Assembly: GCA_944390795.1 (NCBI GenBank)
Contig: CALXRI010000027.1
Location: 1-39,143 of the forward strand
Direction: 5' to 3'
DNA: 39,143 nucleotides
From: an uncultured Victivallales bacterium
GTDB taxonomy: Bacteria > Verrucomicrobiota > Lentisphaeria > Victivallales > UBA1829
The notes under the pieces are model-generated. The model saw nothing but the letters and a program-made list of their open reading frames with translations. It was not told the DNA's origin and made no database searches. The position numbers were made by a program, and so were the translations under genes. This document shows, piece by piece, positions 17,542 through 27,144 of the stretch (position 1 is the stretch's first letter; every line of letters begins with the position of its first letter).

Positions 17542-17565
17542 CTTCTCTTCCTTTTCGCCTTTCCA

Positions 17566-17595
17566 TTGGAAAAACAGACGTTCCGCATGTAAATT
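17566..17595 (+). promoter_or_regulatory. Putative promoter of cysS
   Basis: TTGGAA (17566-17571), an 18-bp spacer and TAAATT (17590-17595) lie about 35 bp before the cysS start. The match is moderate, but the site lies between the terminator and the gene where a promoter is required. Confidence 0.42.
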
Positions 17596-17630
17596 AGCCG
17601 GGATGAAAACAACAGGAAAGGATGTTCTGA

Positions 17631-19043
17631 ATGCGTTTCTATAACACTCTGGGACGTGCCGTGCAGGAATTTCGGCCGATCGAGGAAAAAACGGCCAAGA
17701 TGTACACCTGCGGCCCGACCGTCTACAACTATGCCCATATCGGAAATTTCCGCGCCTACCTGTTCGAGGATCTCCTCCGCAGGACGCTTGAATACCACGG
17801 TTATAAAGTCACGCAGGTAATGAATCTGACCGACGTGGATGACAAAACCATTCGTGATTCCCGTGCGGCGGGTCTGAAACTGCAGGATTTCACCCGCAAA
17901 TACAAGGACGCCTTTTTTGAAGATCTCGATACGCTCCGGATTGAGCGCGCCGAACACTATCCGGAGGCGACGACGCATATTCCGGAGATGATCGCGATGA
18001 TCCGTGTCCTGTTTGACAAGGGATACGCCTACCGGTCCGAGGACGGTTCCGTCTATTTCTCCATCGCGAAGTTCAGGGACTACGGCAAGCTGGCGCGGAT
18101 CGACATGGCTCAGCAGCGTTCCGGCGTCCGGATCAACAATGACGAGTATGACAAGGATTCCGTGGCGGACTTCGCTCTGTGGAAGGCATGGAGCGAAAGC
18201 GACGGCGACGTCAAATGGGACAGCCCCTGGGGGCCCGGCCGTCCCGGCTGGCATCTTGAGTGCAGCGCCATGAGCATGAAGTATCTCGGGAAGACATTCG
18301 ACATCCATACCGGCGGCATCGACAACATGTTCCCGCATCATGAGGACGAGATCGCGCAGAGCGAGGCGGCGAACTCCTGCCGGTTTGTGAACTACTGGCT
18401 CCACTGCGAACATCTGACCATCGATAAAAAGAAAATGTCGAAATCTCTCGGCAATTTCTACACTCTGCGCGATCTGCTCGGAAAGGGCTATGACGGAAAG
18501 GAAGTGCGCTGGGCGCTGCTCGGCACCCACTACCGCTCCAAACTGAATTTCAATCTCGCCCTCTGCGACCAGGCGCGCGCGACGCTGAAAAAGTTCACGG
18601 ATTTCTTCGGCCGCCTGAAGACCCTGCCGGAAGGCCCCGGCGGAGCGGAGGAGGCGCGGAAGCTGGCGGACGAGGCGGACCGGAAGTTTGCCGATGCGCT
18701 CGGGGACGATCTGAACATTGCCGAAGCGCTCTCCGCGGTATTCACACTGGAACGTGCCGTGAACTCCGCTCTGGCCGGAGGTTCCTGGCAGTCCGCAGCG
18801 GGAGAAGCGGTTCTTGCGTGCTTCCGGAAATTCGACCGCGTGCTTGCCGTGTTCGACGTGGATGCCGCCGCATCGCAAGGCGCGGCGGAGCTGCCGCCTG
18901 AAATCATGGCTCTCGCGGAGAGACGCGTCGAGGCGCGCAAGGCGAAGGATTTCAAGACCGCAGATGCGATCCGTGACGAGCTGAAGGCGCAGGGCTGGGT
19001 GATTGTCGACACGCCCCGCGGCCCGGAAGTCAGAAAAGCATAA
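17631..19043 (+). CDS. cysS: Cysteinyl-tRNA synthetase
   Basis: A 470-residue class I aminoacyl-tRNA synthetase that charges tRNA-Cys with cysteine in the cytoplasm. The ATP-binding HIGH motif is AHIGN (35-39), preceded by the zinc ligand C27 in CGPTVYNY. The other zinc ligands are in GWHLECS and the HHEDEIAQSE region, and the KMSKS loop is intact at 268-272. The C-terminus carries the helical DALR-like region and ends with AKDFKTADAIRDELKAQGW, typical of CysS. Length is normal for the family. AAAGGA stands about 9 bp before the AUG. Confidence 0.97.
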   Translation: MRFYNTLGRAVQEFRPIEEKTAKMYTCGPTVYNYAHIGNFRAYLFEDLLRRTLEYHGYKVTQVMNLTDVDDKTIRDSRAAGLKLQDFTRKYKDAFFEDLDTLRIERAEHYPEATTHIPEMIAMIRVLFDKGYAYRSEDGSVYFSIAKFRDYGKLARIDMAQQRSGVRINNDEYDKDSVADFALWKAWSESDGDVKWDSPWGPGRPGWHLECSAMSMKYLGKTFDIHTGGIDNMFPHHEDEIAQSEAANSCRFVNYWLHCEHLTIDKKKMSKSLGNFYTLRDLLGKGYDGKEVRWALLGTHYRSKLNFNLALCDQARATLKKFTDFFGRLKTLPEGPGGAEEARKLADEADRKFADALGDDLNIAEALSAVFTLERAVNSALAGGSWQSAAGEAVLACFRKFDRVLAVFDVDAAASQGAAELPPEIMALAERRVEARKAKDFKTADAIRDELKAQGWVIVDTPRGPEVRKA

Positions 19044-19166
19044 GGGACCAGGGAAATTTGTGCAATATTTTTCCGCCGGAATGTTTCCGGGAGGTTGAAT
19101 AATGCGCCTTGCGATATACATTATAAGGTTTTCCGTCGACCTGACAATAAAACACAAGGATCGGTT

Positions 19167-20807
19167 ATGGTTATAAGAAAAATGAATACAGTGCTGGTGA
19201 AGCACAACAAAATCCTGTTCGGAGCGTTTTCGATCATCATCATCATTTCCTTTGTCTGGTTCTTCACGCCGGGCGTGGACGGGTCGCTTCTTTTCGGAAA
19301 CAGAATGTCACCGAATTCCGCCGTCGGCAAGGTGTTCGGGGAAAAGGTGAAACTGAAGGACTATCAGAAGGCTGTGGAGAGCAAAAGCCTTCTGCTTTCG
19401 CTTTACAATCCTGCCGCGCCGTCTGAACTGCGCGACTATGTGGCGGCCAACATTTTTACCGACATCGCGCTTGAGGCCGCTGCGGAAAACGCCGGGATCA
19501 CGGTGCCGGACGAGGAAGTGATCGCGGAAATCAAGCGGATTCCCGTGTTCAATTCGGAAAAGGGATTCGACCATGCGCGTTACGAAGCCTTCATCAAGAG
19601 TTATGTCGAGCCTTCCGGACTGACCACGGCGGATTTTGAAGAGTCCATCCGCAGATTCATCGCGACGAGAAAACTTCTGCAGGGTGTCGGTCTCAACGTG
19701 ATCGTCGTTCCCGATGAGCTTGACCGCTTCATGAATTTCCGGCTGGAAAAAATCAAGGCCACTTCCGTTCTCTTCCCGTTTGCCGCCTACAGGCCGGAGA
19801 AACTCTCCGAACGGGAACTTGAGGATTTTTACAAGCAGAACACCAGGCTCTTCATGACCGCGCCGCAGCTGATGACCGAAATCGCGGAGTTCGACTATAA
19901 AAATTACATGAAGGGGATTGCTGTGACCGACAAGCAGGTCGAGGAGTATTACAAGGCTTCTGAAGAAAAGTTCAAAAAGAATGGAAAACTCCAGCCGCTT
20001 GCCGCCGTAAAGGCGCAGATTGTCGCGGAACTCAAACTCGAAGCGGCGAAAAGCAAGGCCATGGAAGCCGCGCGCGAATTCCGCAATGAACTCTACAATG
20101 CCACTTCGGAAGTATCCACCGGCGCCGGACAGATCGCCGTTTTCAACGAGCTTGCGAAGAAACACAAGTTCCAGCTGGTGAAACCGGTTTCCTGGCTGAC
20201 CGCGTCTTCGGAACTGATTGACAAGATCGGAAAGGAGCCGGCTCTCGTCGCCGCGCTGTTCCAGACAACGGAACGCTATCCGATTACCAAGAGCGTGGAG
20301 GGGAAGCGTGCGGCCTATGTCGCCGTCGCCGTGAAACGCCAGGCGTCCGTTCCCGCTCCCTTTGCCGAGGTGAAGGCGAAAGTCGAGGAGGTGCTTTCCC
20401 TCCAGCGTGCACGTGCCGCCGCGCAGGAAGCCGCTTCGAACTTCGCGGCGAAACTGGCGGCGGGCAGGAATCTCTCTGCTGAGCTTGCCGCGGCCGCGAA
20501 GAATCCCCGCATGAAGATCAAGGCGCTCAGGGATTTCTCCCGTCAGAACATCAGTTCCGCCGATTTGGAGGCGCGATATGCTCTGACGGCCAACTCCGAC
20601 ATCACTCCCGTGATTCCGACTCCGGAGGGCATGATGCTGGTTGTCATTGAAAAACGCACGCCGCCGACCGCCGCGGAAAAGAAGTCCCTCAAGGACACGC
20701 TCAGCGCCGAATTCCAATCGGAAAAGCGCGCGCTTGCGGAGAGCGCTTTCCTGAACTGGGTGCGTGCCAACACGGAAAGCTACATGTCCGGCGATCAGCA
20801 GCAGTAA
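19167..20807 (+). CDS. PpiD/SurA-like membrane-anchored periplasmic chaperone
   Basis: A 546-residue protein with one N-terminal membrane anchor (about residues 17-34) and a large periplasmic part. Residues about 50-200 resemble the SurA/PpiD N-terminal chaperone domain (VGKVFGEKVKLKDYQKAVE, later GITVPDEEVIAEIKRIPVF). The arrangement matches PpiD-type folding helpers that act on exported proteins at the Sec exit. I cannot identify an intact parvulin domain: instead there are helical segments, two copies of a K-A-x-I/V-x-x-E-L-like motif and a short C-terminal beta part. It may therefore be a chaperone without isomerase activity. The AUG at 19167 has AAGGA 7 bp upstream; a UUG at 19095 is less likely. 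Confidence 0.72.
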   Translation: MVIRKMNTVLVKHNKILFGAFSIIIIISFVWFFTPGVDGSLLFGNRMSPNSAVGKVFGEKVKLKDYQKAVESKSLLLSLYNPAAPSELRDYVAANIFTDIALEAAAENAGITVPDEEVIAEIKRIPVFNSEKGFDHARYEAFIKSYVEPSGLTTADFEESIRRFIATRKLLQGVGLNVIVVPDELDRFMNFRLEKIKATSVLFPFAAYRPEKLSERELEDFYKQNTRLFMTAPQLMTEIAEFDYKNYMKGIAVTDKQVEEYYKASEEKFKKNGKLQPLAAVKAQIVAELKLEAAKSKAMEAAREFRNELYNATSEVSTGAGQIAVFNELAKKHKFQLVKPVSWLTASSELIDKIGKEPALVAALFQTTERYPITKSVEGKRAAYVAVAVKRQASVPAPFAEVKAKVEEVLSLQRARAAAQEAASNFAAKLAAGRNLSAELAAAAKNPRMKIKALRDFSRQNISSADLEARYALTANSDITPVIPTPEGMMLVVIEKRTPPTAAEKKSLKDTLSAEFQSEKRALAESAFLNWVRANTESYMSGDQQQ

Positions 20808-20930
20808 TGCCGTTTTCCCTTTTTTCCGGAAAGAACATTTCCTTCCGTCCGCGTTTCTGAAACAATGCGGGCGGAGCTCTTCCCGTTCCAATCTGCTGCT
20901 TCATCAAAACATAAAACGGAATATCGCGGA

Positions 20931-21758
20931 ATGGACGATGCGGAAAAAATTCTGACGGAAACAGCAAAACTCTGCCGGCTTGGTTTTCTCTGGAAAGGCA
21001 TCGGAAGCCGCCGCGCCGCCTGCGGTTTTTCTCCGGAGCACACATTGCATTGCTGCCGTTTCTGCCGGGAAGTGAAGAAAAGCGGAACGCGTCTGGAACG
21101 CTGTATCCGGAATGACAATCAGCTTCTTCCTGAAAAGATCGGAACCGGCCGCACGCCTTTTCTCCACCGCTGTCACGCCGGGGTTTCGGAAATTGTCATT
21201 CCGCTGTTCAATGGAAAACAGGAGCATGAGGTTGTCCTGCTCGGCGTTTTCAGGGAGGAGGATACGCATTGTCCTTACCGGGGTCTGGAGGCGCTGTACC
21301 GGCGCCTTCCGCAGCGGAAGGACTGTGCCGTTTCCGCCGCAATGGAGATTTTCCCTCCGTTATGCCGGATTCTTCTGGAGCGGCGCGAGCTTCGGAACCT
21401 GCGGGATCTCGGAAACCGGATTTCCGACTCCCGCATCCGGCAGTCGGTCATGTATCTGGAGCGCTGCATGGGAAACCCGGTTTCCGCGGAGCGTGCCGCC
21501 GCGGAAGTCTTTCTGAGCAAATCGCGTTTTCTGCACCTGTTCAAGGCGGAGACCGGTTGTTCCTGGCAGGAATATCTGCTCCGGAAACGGATGGAAAAAG
21601 CCGCGGAGCTTCTCCGGGACACGGATCTTTCCATTTCTGCGGTTATGGAAAAATGCGGCATGCGCGATCAGAGTCATTTCGGCATGATGTTCCGGAGATG
21701 CAAGGGATATTCGCCTCTTGTCTACCGGAAAAAGTTCAGAACGAAAAGAAATGCCTGA
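20931..21758 (+). CDS. AraC-family regulator with PocR sensory domain
   Basis: A 275-residue regulator. The N-terminal ~150 residues match the PocR ligand-binding domain, a PAS-like fold with conserved cysteines (HCCRFCREV, then LERCIRNDN and HRCHAGVSEIVIPLF). The C-terminal ~100 residues are an AraC DNA-binding domain: helix-turn-helix 1 at AERAAAEVFLSKSRFLHLF, helix-turn-helix 2 at ISAVMEKCGMRDQSHFGMMF. The start is uncertain: neither AUG 20931 nor the upstream in-frame AUG 20865 has a strong Shine-Dalgarno, and 20931 fits the domain start better. It precedes two glycan-related genes on the same strand and probably controls them (inference). Confidence 0.82.
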   Translation: MDDAEKILTETAKLCRLGFLWKGIGSRRAACGFSPEHTLHCCRFCREVKKSGTRLERCIRNDNQLLPEKIGTGRTPFLHRCHAGVSEIVIPLFNGKQEHEVVLLGVFREEDTHCPYRGLEALYRRLPQRKDCAVSAAMEIFPPLCRILLERRELRNLRDLGNRISDSRIRQSVMYLERCMGNPVSAERAAAEVFLSKSRFLHLFKAETGCSWQEYLLRKRMEKAAELLRDTDLSISAVMEKCGMRDQSHFGMMFRRCKGYSPLVYRKKFRTKRNA

Positions 21759-21956
21759 CACAGAGCTTCCTTTTCCGGAGATTTCCTCTTTGCGGGAAGC
21801 CGGGGAAAAGATAATCCTAGCGCTATAGTTTATCAGAGAGCAAATCGTCTTTTCCTCTGCTGTTTCCCGGATTTTCTCCGTGTCCCGCCCTTGATTCCGC
21901 ACAGGAGGAATGATATTTTTCCGGAAAGCAAACCACCCCAAGCGAGGATGCGTTCT

Positions 21957-24098
21957 ATGAAAGAGGAAAAAAATTATGACTTTCTCCGCAGAATGCGCGA
22001 GATTCACAAGCCGGACCGCCGCAATCATGACTTGAAGCCGTGTGAAGGGGAAACCGTCATTGATTCCGCATGGACGATTGCAGTCAGGAAAGACGCACCG
22101 GAAATGATCCGGAAGGCGGCCTGCGATCTGCAGGATTATCTCTTTGTCAGCATGGGAGTTTCCGTCCGCATCGAAACGCCGCCGGTCATGGCGGAAAAAC
22201 CGAAATCCATTCTGCTGACGCTGAAGGACGATTTTCCCGGCGCGCCCGCGGATGTTCCCGTGAAACAAGGGTCCTTCTTCTTCGCCTGCGGGGAAGACAG
22301 CGTGCTGGTCTGCGCCGCCGGAGAGCGGGGAGTCCTTTACGGCGCGATACATATCGAGGACCGCATGAACCTGCGGGAAGCGCCTTATCTTGCGAAATGC
22401 GCATATGCCCGTACCCCTCTCGCCCGGATGCGGAGCGTTCACTCCGGCTCCGGGATCGACGATTTCCCGGACTGGCAGCTTGACGCGATTCTGCATGCCG
22501 GATTCAATGCCATCGATGTCTTTGTGAAGGACATTGACACCACGACACGCGGATACTGCAACATCAATGAACTCATCGACCGCGCCGCCGGATACGGGAT
22601 CGACGTTGTGCTCTACAATTACATCCGCTGCTACAAGCATCCCGACGATCCGGACGCGGAGGCGTTTTTCGATTCCATTTACGGCAATCTGGCCCGGTAT
22701 TACCCGAAGGCGCGTGCGATCAGTCTGGTCGGAGAGTCGCTGGAATTTCCCAGCAAGGATCCCGCGACCACGGGGAAACGTTGCCGGGACAGCGTCGTGG
22801 ACGGCATTCCGGACACACGTCCGAGTCCCGGCTGGTATCCCTGCTGCGATTATCCGGCGTTTCTCAATGCGATCAAGCGCGCCGTGCACAAGGTGAATCC
22901 TGATATGGAAATCATATTCAGCACCTACAACTGGGGCTGGGCTCCGCTGGATGTCCGCAGAAAATTCCTGGAAAATTTCCCGAAGGACATCACGCTCCAG
23001 ATCACGTTTGAAATCTTCAAGGCGAACGAACGCGGCGGACTCAAGACCCCCGTCATGGATTACACCATTTCCGCGACGGAACCCGGCTATTACTTCTCCA
23101 GCGAGGCGGAGATCGCGCACAGCCTCGGACTTCGCATCCGCGCCACCAGCAACCTTGCCGGAACGACATGGGACTTCGGCTGTGCGCCGTACGTTCCCGT
23201 GCCGCAGCGCTGGATCCGGAAGATGCTCAATTTGAAACGCTATCTCAAGGAGTGCGGCGTGGAGAGCTTCTATGAGAACCATCACTACGGCTGGTGGGAG
23301 AATCCGACGCTTGATCTTGCCAAGGAGATTTTCTTCACGCCCGAACATGACGACCTTGACGCGTTTCTTCTTCAGCTGGCGGCGCGCGACTATGGAGCGG
23401 AGGCTGCGGAAAAGGTCGTTGCCGCGTGGCAGTTCTGGAGCGACGCCATGGATTTCTATGTCGCCTCCAACGAGGACCAGTACGGTCCGTGGCGCGTCGG
23501 CCCCGCCTATCCGTTCATCTTCCAGCCGAATATTTCCCGGGTCATGGCAAACAAGGAGATTCAGTTCCCGACCGCCCCCCACGCTCATTTCGGTTACAAA
23601 ATCATTAAAACGCTTTACCAGCCATACGAAAACGAGAACCAGTCGCCCGGGCCGCTGCGCTATCCCGTCGAACTCCGGGACCTGGAGAAGATGCTTGCGC
23701 TCTGGGAACAGGGGCTTGCCTCGCTCGAACAGGCCCTCGCGCTGATGCCGGAAAGGAAGCGTGCCGCCGGGGAGCGTCTGTATGCGCTCGGGAAGTTCAT
23801 CCGCAACGCGGTGCGCACCGTGATCCACATGAAGAACTGGTGGACGCTCAACATCCGCCTTCAGAGCCTTTCAACCCGGGAGGAGATGCTGGCCGTGCTG
23901 GATCAAATCGAATCTCTTGCGGATGAGGAGATGCGGAATGTCCGGGATACGATTCCCTGTGTGGAGGCGGATTCCCGCATCGGCTGGGAGCCCAGTATGG
24001 AATATGTCTGCGACAGGTGGCATCTGGAGTGGAAGCTCCGCCAGATGGAAAGCATGAAGCGCGATATCGCAGCCTACCGCAGAATGATCCTGCTGTAA
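21957..24098 (+). CDS. Large cytoplasmic protein with GH20b/GH67N-like domain and TIM-barrel-like core
   Basis: A 713-residue protein with no signal peptide. Residues about 35-150 look like the small alpha/beta domain found before the barrels of GH20, GH67, GH84 and GH115 enzymes (SVLVCAAGERGVLYGAIHIE). The middle could be a TIM barrel: ARMRSVHSGSGIDDFPDWQL, then FNAIDVFVKDID, VVLYNYIRCYKHPDD, AISLVGESLEFPS and IFSTYNWGW. The last ~200 residues are helical, as in GH67/GH115-like C-terminal domains. The glutamate in LVGESLEF is a candidate catalytic residue, unproven. GAGGA lies 8 bp before the AUG at 21957. The protein is followed 36 bp later by a secreted partner. Confidence 0.65.
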   Translation: MKEEKNYDFLRRMREIHKPDRRNHDLKPCEGETVIDSAWTIAVRKDAPEMIRKAACDLQDYLFVSMGVSVRIETPPVMAEKPKSILLTLKDDFPGAPADVPVKQGSFFFACGEDSVLVCAAGERGVLYGAIHIEDRMNLREAPYLAKCAYARTPLARMRSVHSGSGIDDFPDWQLDAILHAGFNAIDVFVKDIDTTTRGYCNINELIDRAAGYGIDVVLYNYIRCYKHPDDPDAEAFFDSIYGNLARYYPKARAISLVGESLEFPSKDPATTGKRCRDSVVDGIPDTRPSPGWYPCCDYPAFLNAIKRAVHKVNPDMEIIFSTYNWGWAPLDVRRKFLENFPKDITLQITFEIFKANERGGLKTPVMDYTISATEPGYYFSSEAEIAHSLGLRIRATSNLAGTTWDFGCAPYVPVPQRWIRKMLNLKRYLKECGVESFYENHHYGWWENPTLDLAKEIFFTPEHDDLDAFLLQLAARDYGAEAAEKVVAAWQFWSDAMDFYVASNEDQYGPWRVGPAYPFIFQPNISRVMANKEIQFPTAPHAHFGYKIIKTLYQPYENENQSPGPLRYPVELRDLEKMLALWEQGLASLEQALALMPERKRAAGERLYALGKFIRNAVRTVIHMKNWWTLNIRLQSLSTREEMLAVLDQIESLADEEMRNVRDTIPCVEADSRIGWEPSMEYVCDRWHLEWKLRQMESMKRDIAAYRRMILL

Positions 24099-24134
24099 GA
24101 GAAAATTACGGAATCCCGGGAAGGAGGACCGCAC

Positions 24135-26306
24135 ATGAAATCCGGAATACTGCCGCTCGCCGCAGGAGTGTTTCTGTCCGTCATCTGTTTTGGAGAAGAG
24201 CTGCGTCTGCCGCTGCCGGGCGCGGAACGCACTGTGGGAGGATTTCTCACAAGCCGGGGAGAGATTCCTCCGCATGACCTGCGTGCGAAGGTCCGTTATG
24301 ACGAGGAAAATCTTTATGTGACGGTCTTCAGTGAACTGGAGCCGGGACGGCGTCCGAATGCGGCCGGCAGCCGGGATGACGATCTTTCCATGTTTGACGG
24401 CGACCTTGCCGAAGTCATCCTTGCGCCGGAACCGGAAAGCGGCGTCTACTACCACCTTGCGCTTAACCCGAACGGCGCACTCTACTCGGCCAGAAAGCGG
24501 GACACGAGCTGGAATCCGTCCGTCGGCAGGAAAACGGAAACCGGCGCCGACGCCTGGAGTGCGGAACTGACCATTCCTTTTTCCGCATTCGGGGGAAAGA
24601 CGCCCGGGCCGGGCACGGCATGGGGAATCAACTTCGCCTCCGGCAGAGGCGGACCGGGCCGCTATACCGCCAGCTGGTCCGGCGCCAGAAGTTATCATGA
24701 CGTGAAACAGCTTGGAAGACTGGTTTTCGGAACGGGGAAGACGGCGGATCAGGTTCCGCCTGTTCATGTGGAGCGTCTGCGCCTCCGGAACGGTGTTCTT
24801 TCCTGCGCGGTTTCCCTTCCGGAAGGCGGCTCTCCCTCCCGGTTCCGCGTTCAAATGATTCTGGACGGAAAGACGGAGAAGACCCTTTCGCCGGACAGCC
24901 GGGGAGAGATCTTTTCCTGGGAAGGGCGTTTATCCGGCGCCTATCTGCCGCTGAAAAGCAGCAGCGTTGTGGAACTGCGGGTGACAGGCGTTCCGGACGG
25001 CCGGATTCTTCTCCATAGAAAAGCGCTGGTGAATTCCGTGCAGACTTCCGCGCTCTGTCTTGACAAGTTCTATTATACGCCTGCCGACCGGGAAATCCGC
25101 TACTCCCATGATTTTCCGGAACCGGCGAAGATCACCGTCCGAGGAGACGGAAAAACCGTCCGTTCCATTCAAAATGCGCCAAAACAGGGCGTGATCTCCC
25201 TTGCCGCTCCGCCTCTGAAACCGGGCCGTTATGTCATGGAAATCTCCTCCGGCGCAATTCGGACCACCCGTCTCTTTTTCCACTGCGGCGAAACTCCTTC
25301 GCTTGCGCCGATTTCTCCCGATGCGGAGTTCCGGATCTCGGATGGAATTTTCCGGATCGCCGGAAGTCCCGTCTTTCTGCTCGGCGCCAGTCCGACCGGG
25401 AAATCGTTTCTGCATTTCGGAGACGCCTTCAATCTTCAGTACGGCAGATACGGCGTGCAGCCGAACGCGGCGGTCATTGCGGGAATGCCCGGGTATTTTT
25501 TGACCAGAAAACCGGCGACGGGGTATGTATTCCCTCCGGATGCCGTTCTGAAACGGACTCTTGACCACTTCCTTTCGAAAGGCGTCCCCGCGGACCGCAC
25601 CATCACCCGGATTGCCTATGAAGCCCAGATGAAAGTCTATGAAAAAGACGGGAAAGGAAACCTGACGGAAAAGGAGGCGCCCGGCTTTTATGCGGCTCTC
25701 TACCGGTATCTCAAGAAAAAAGCGCCGGACCGCCTGTTTTCCATTCACATCGACCATCACGACCATCTGCGGGAATTCGCCTCGAACTGCGATGTCTTTG
25801 AAACTTCCTACTGGAGTTCCAGCTTTTCCCCGAGCATGATTCCGAACCTCGACCGCGACATGGGCGAGGCGAAAAAAGCGGCGGGACGGAAACCGGTTGT
25901 CTTCTGGCTCGGCGGAACGATTCCGGATCCCTTCTGCCGGACAGCGGAAGAACTCCGCGCGGGTGTTTATCTTGCCGTCCTGCATGACATGGCTGGCGTT
26001 ATTTTTCATATGGGGCACGGCCATCTGCCGGAATCCCGCACCCGTCTCTGGTCCCTGATTTCCGGCATCAACGCGGAAATCCGGAGTTTCTATCCGGCTT
26101 TCCGCCGTGGAGAGGCGTTTCCGAATTTCGTTCTGGAATCCACGCCGGATCTTGCTTATGCGGCCAGAAGGGACGGTGACCGCGTGACCTTGATTGCCGT
26201 CAATCTTTCCGGTGCGGAAAACAGCTTTTCCCTGAAAACAAGAGGCGGCGCGGTCCGGGGCACCCTGACTCCGTATGAACCGCGGATCTGGCATTTGAAC
26301 TACTGA
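24135..26306 (+). CDS. Secreted CBM9-like domain protein with C-terminal barrel-like region
   Basis: A 723-residue protein with a signal peptide (PLAAGVFLSVICFG). Residues about 25-200 form a CBM9-like carbohydrate-binding domain with DGDLAEVILAPEPESG, TSWNPSV and AWSAELTIPFSAFG, closely parallel to the domain in the large DUF4838 protein at 419-3223. A beta-rich linker follows. The C-terminal ~330 residues look like a glycoside hydrolase clan A-like barrel (FLLGASPTGKSFLHFGDAF, FSIHIDHHDHLREF, VVFWLGGTIPD), but no catalytic pair can be assigned. AAGGAGG lies just upstream of the AUG. The region 36 bp upstream has no promoter signal, so co-transcription with 21957-24098 is likely. Confidence 0.68.
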   Translation: MKSGILPLAAGVFLSVICFGEELRLPLPGAERTVGGFLTSRGEIPPHDLRAKVRYDEENLYVTVFSELEPGRRPNAAGSRDDDLSMFDGDLAEVILAPEPESGVYYHLALNPNGALYSARKRDTSWNPSVGRKTETGADAWSAELTIPFSAFGGKTPGPGTAWGINFASGRGGPGRYTASWSGARSYHDVKQLGRLVFGTGKTADQVPPVHVERLRLRNGVLSCAVSLPEGGSPSRFRVQMILDGKTEKTLSPDSRGEIFSWEGRLSGAYLPLKSSSVVELRVTGVPDGRILLHRKALVNSVQTSALCLDKFYYTPADREIRYSHDFPEPAKITVRGDGKTVRSIQNAPKQGVISLAAPPLKPGRYVMEISSGAIRTTRLFFHCGETPSLAPISPDAEFRISDGIFRIAGSPVFLLGASPTGKSFLHFGDAFNLQYGRYGVQPNAAVIAGMPGYFLTRKPATGYVFPPDAVLKRTLDHFLSKGVPADRTITRIAYEAQMKVYEKDGKGNLTEKEAPGFYAALYRYLKKKAPDRLFSIHIDHHDHLREFASNCDVFETSYWSSSFSPSMIPNLDRDMGEAKKAAGRKPVVFWLGGTIPDPFCRTAEELRAGVYLAVLHDMAGVIFHMGHGHLPESRTRLWSLISGINAEIRSFYPAFRRGEAFPNFVLESTPDLAYAARRDGDRVTLIAVNLSGAENSFSLKTRGGAVRGTLTPYEPRIWHLNY

Positions 26307-26319
26307 GAAAAGCCGTCTT

Positions 26320-27144
26320 TCATTTTTTCACGGAGATCCTGGCAAGGGGGCGGATCGGGTCCGGCCAGAATGCGGCCGCGCCGATGTCGGGATATTTTTC
26401 CTTGCATTCCACCAGAGCCTCCGCGGGTGCGCGGGGCATGCGTCCGAGATAGGGTTCAACCCGGCGGTAGAGTTTCCGGTTGAGCAGCCGGTAGTCCGCC
26501 TGCGGCGCGGGATAGAGATGGATCAGTTCCGCTCCGGCAGGCAGCGCCGCCTTCGCCGCGCCTTTGACGAATTTGCGGTCGGACGGCGACATGGTGCAGA
26601 TCACGCCGTCTTTGCGGAATTCATACAGTTCACGCGGCGGGTCGCCGTTCAGGACACGTACCACAAAAACATCGAACCCTGAAAGCGCCGCACGGTCGAA
26701 GAGTCTGTCCGGTGCGGCCTTCTGCAATGCGGCAAGCGCTCCGTCAAGATCTTCTGTTTCCGCGGGAATCCGCGCCGCTTCCGCAAGCCAGGAGTTCCAG
26801 CGCCGGAAGTCCGCGTCTGTCCATGCCGAGTTCAGAACGGAGGGGTCCTGACCGCAGAGTTCGAAAAACTCGGCATAAACCGGATCCGGCGCATGGATCC
26901 CGCGATCCGGAACGATCTGCGAAGCGTAGAGGAAGGCGTTTTTCCGGTCTCCGTCCAGCACTGCGGTGCGCCATTTCTCGACAATGTCGCGGGAGACCTC
27001 TGCGGCGGCCTGTTCGTTCTCTCCGGAAAAAAGATCCGGATAATCCCGGAAAAAACCGAGGAATCCGGCGAATACGACCAGCAGCGCGGCCAGAAGCACC
27101 AGGAAGGCGGTCGTCCGCGTTTTCAGCTCCGGATCCGTGTTCAT
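26320..27144 (-). CDS. Membrane-anchored protein of unknown function
   Basis: A 274-residue protein with a short cytoplasmic N-terminus, one transmembrane helix (about residues 10-30) and an extracytoplasmic part containing AEVSRDIVEKWRTAVLDGD and several Trp/Tyr-rich helices. I recognise no family. Its AUG overlaps the stop codon of the NAD(P)HX repair gene (ATGA), so the two are translationally coupled. Convergent with the CBM9-like gene, 13 bp away. Confidence 0.65.
   Translation of the reverse strand: MNTDPELKTRTTAFLVLLAALLVVFAGFLGFFRDYPDLFSGENEQAAAEVSRDIVEKWRTAVLDGDRKNAFLYASQIVPDRGIHAPDPVYAEFFELCGQDPSVLNSAWTDADFRRWNSWLAEAARIPAETEDLDGALAALQKAAPDRLFDRAALSGFDVFVVRVLNGDPPRELYEFRKDGVICTMSPSDRKFVKGAAKAALPAGAELIHLYPAPQADYRLLNRKLYRRVEPYLGRMPRAPAEALVECKEKYPDIGAAAFWPDPIRPLARISVKK

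Noticed and set aside
17262-19205. A 647-codon minus-strand open frame
   Set aside because: It is antisense to cysS, which has all catalytic motifs, and also crosses a strong terminator.
21910-21960. A 16-codon leader peptide with AGGAGG whose stop overlaps the start of the 713-residue protein
   Set aside because: The Shine-Dalgarno is only one base from the AUG, too close for initiation, so attenuation or coupling by a leader is unlikely.
21360-23828. An 822-codon minus-strand open frame
   Set aside because: It spans parts of two well supported plus-strand genes and shows no domain; composition is that of an antisense shadow.
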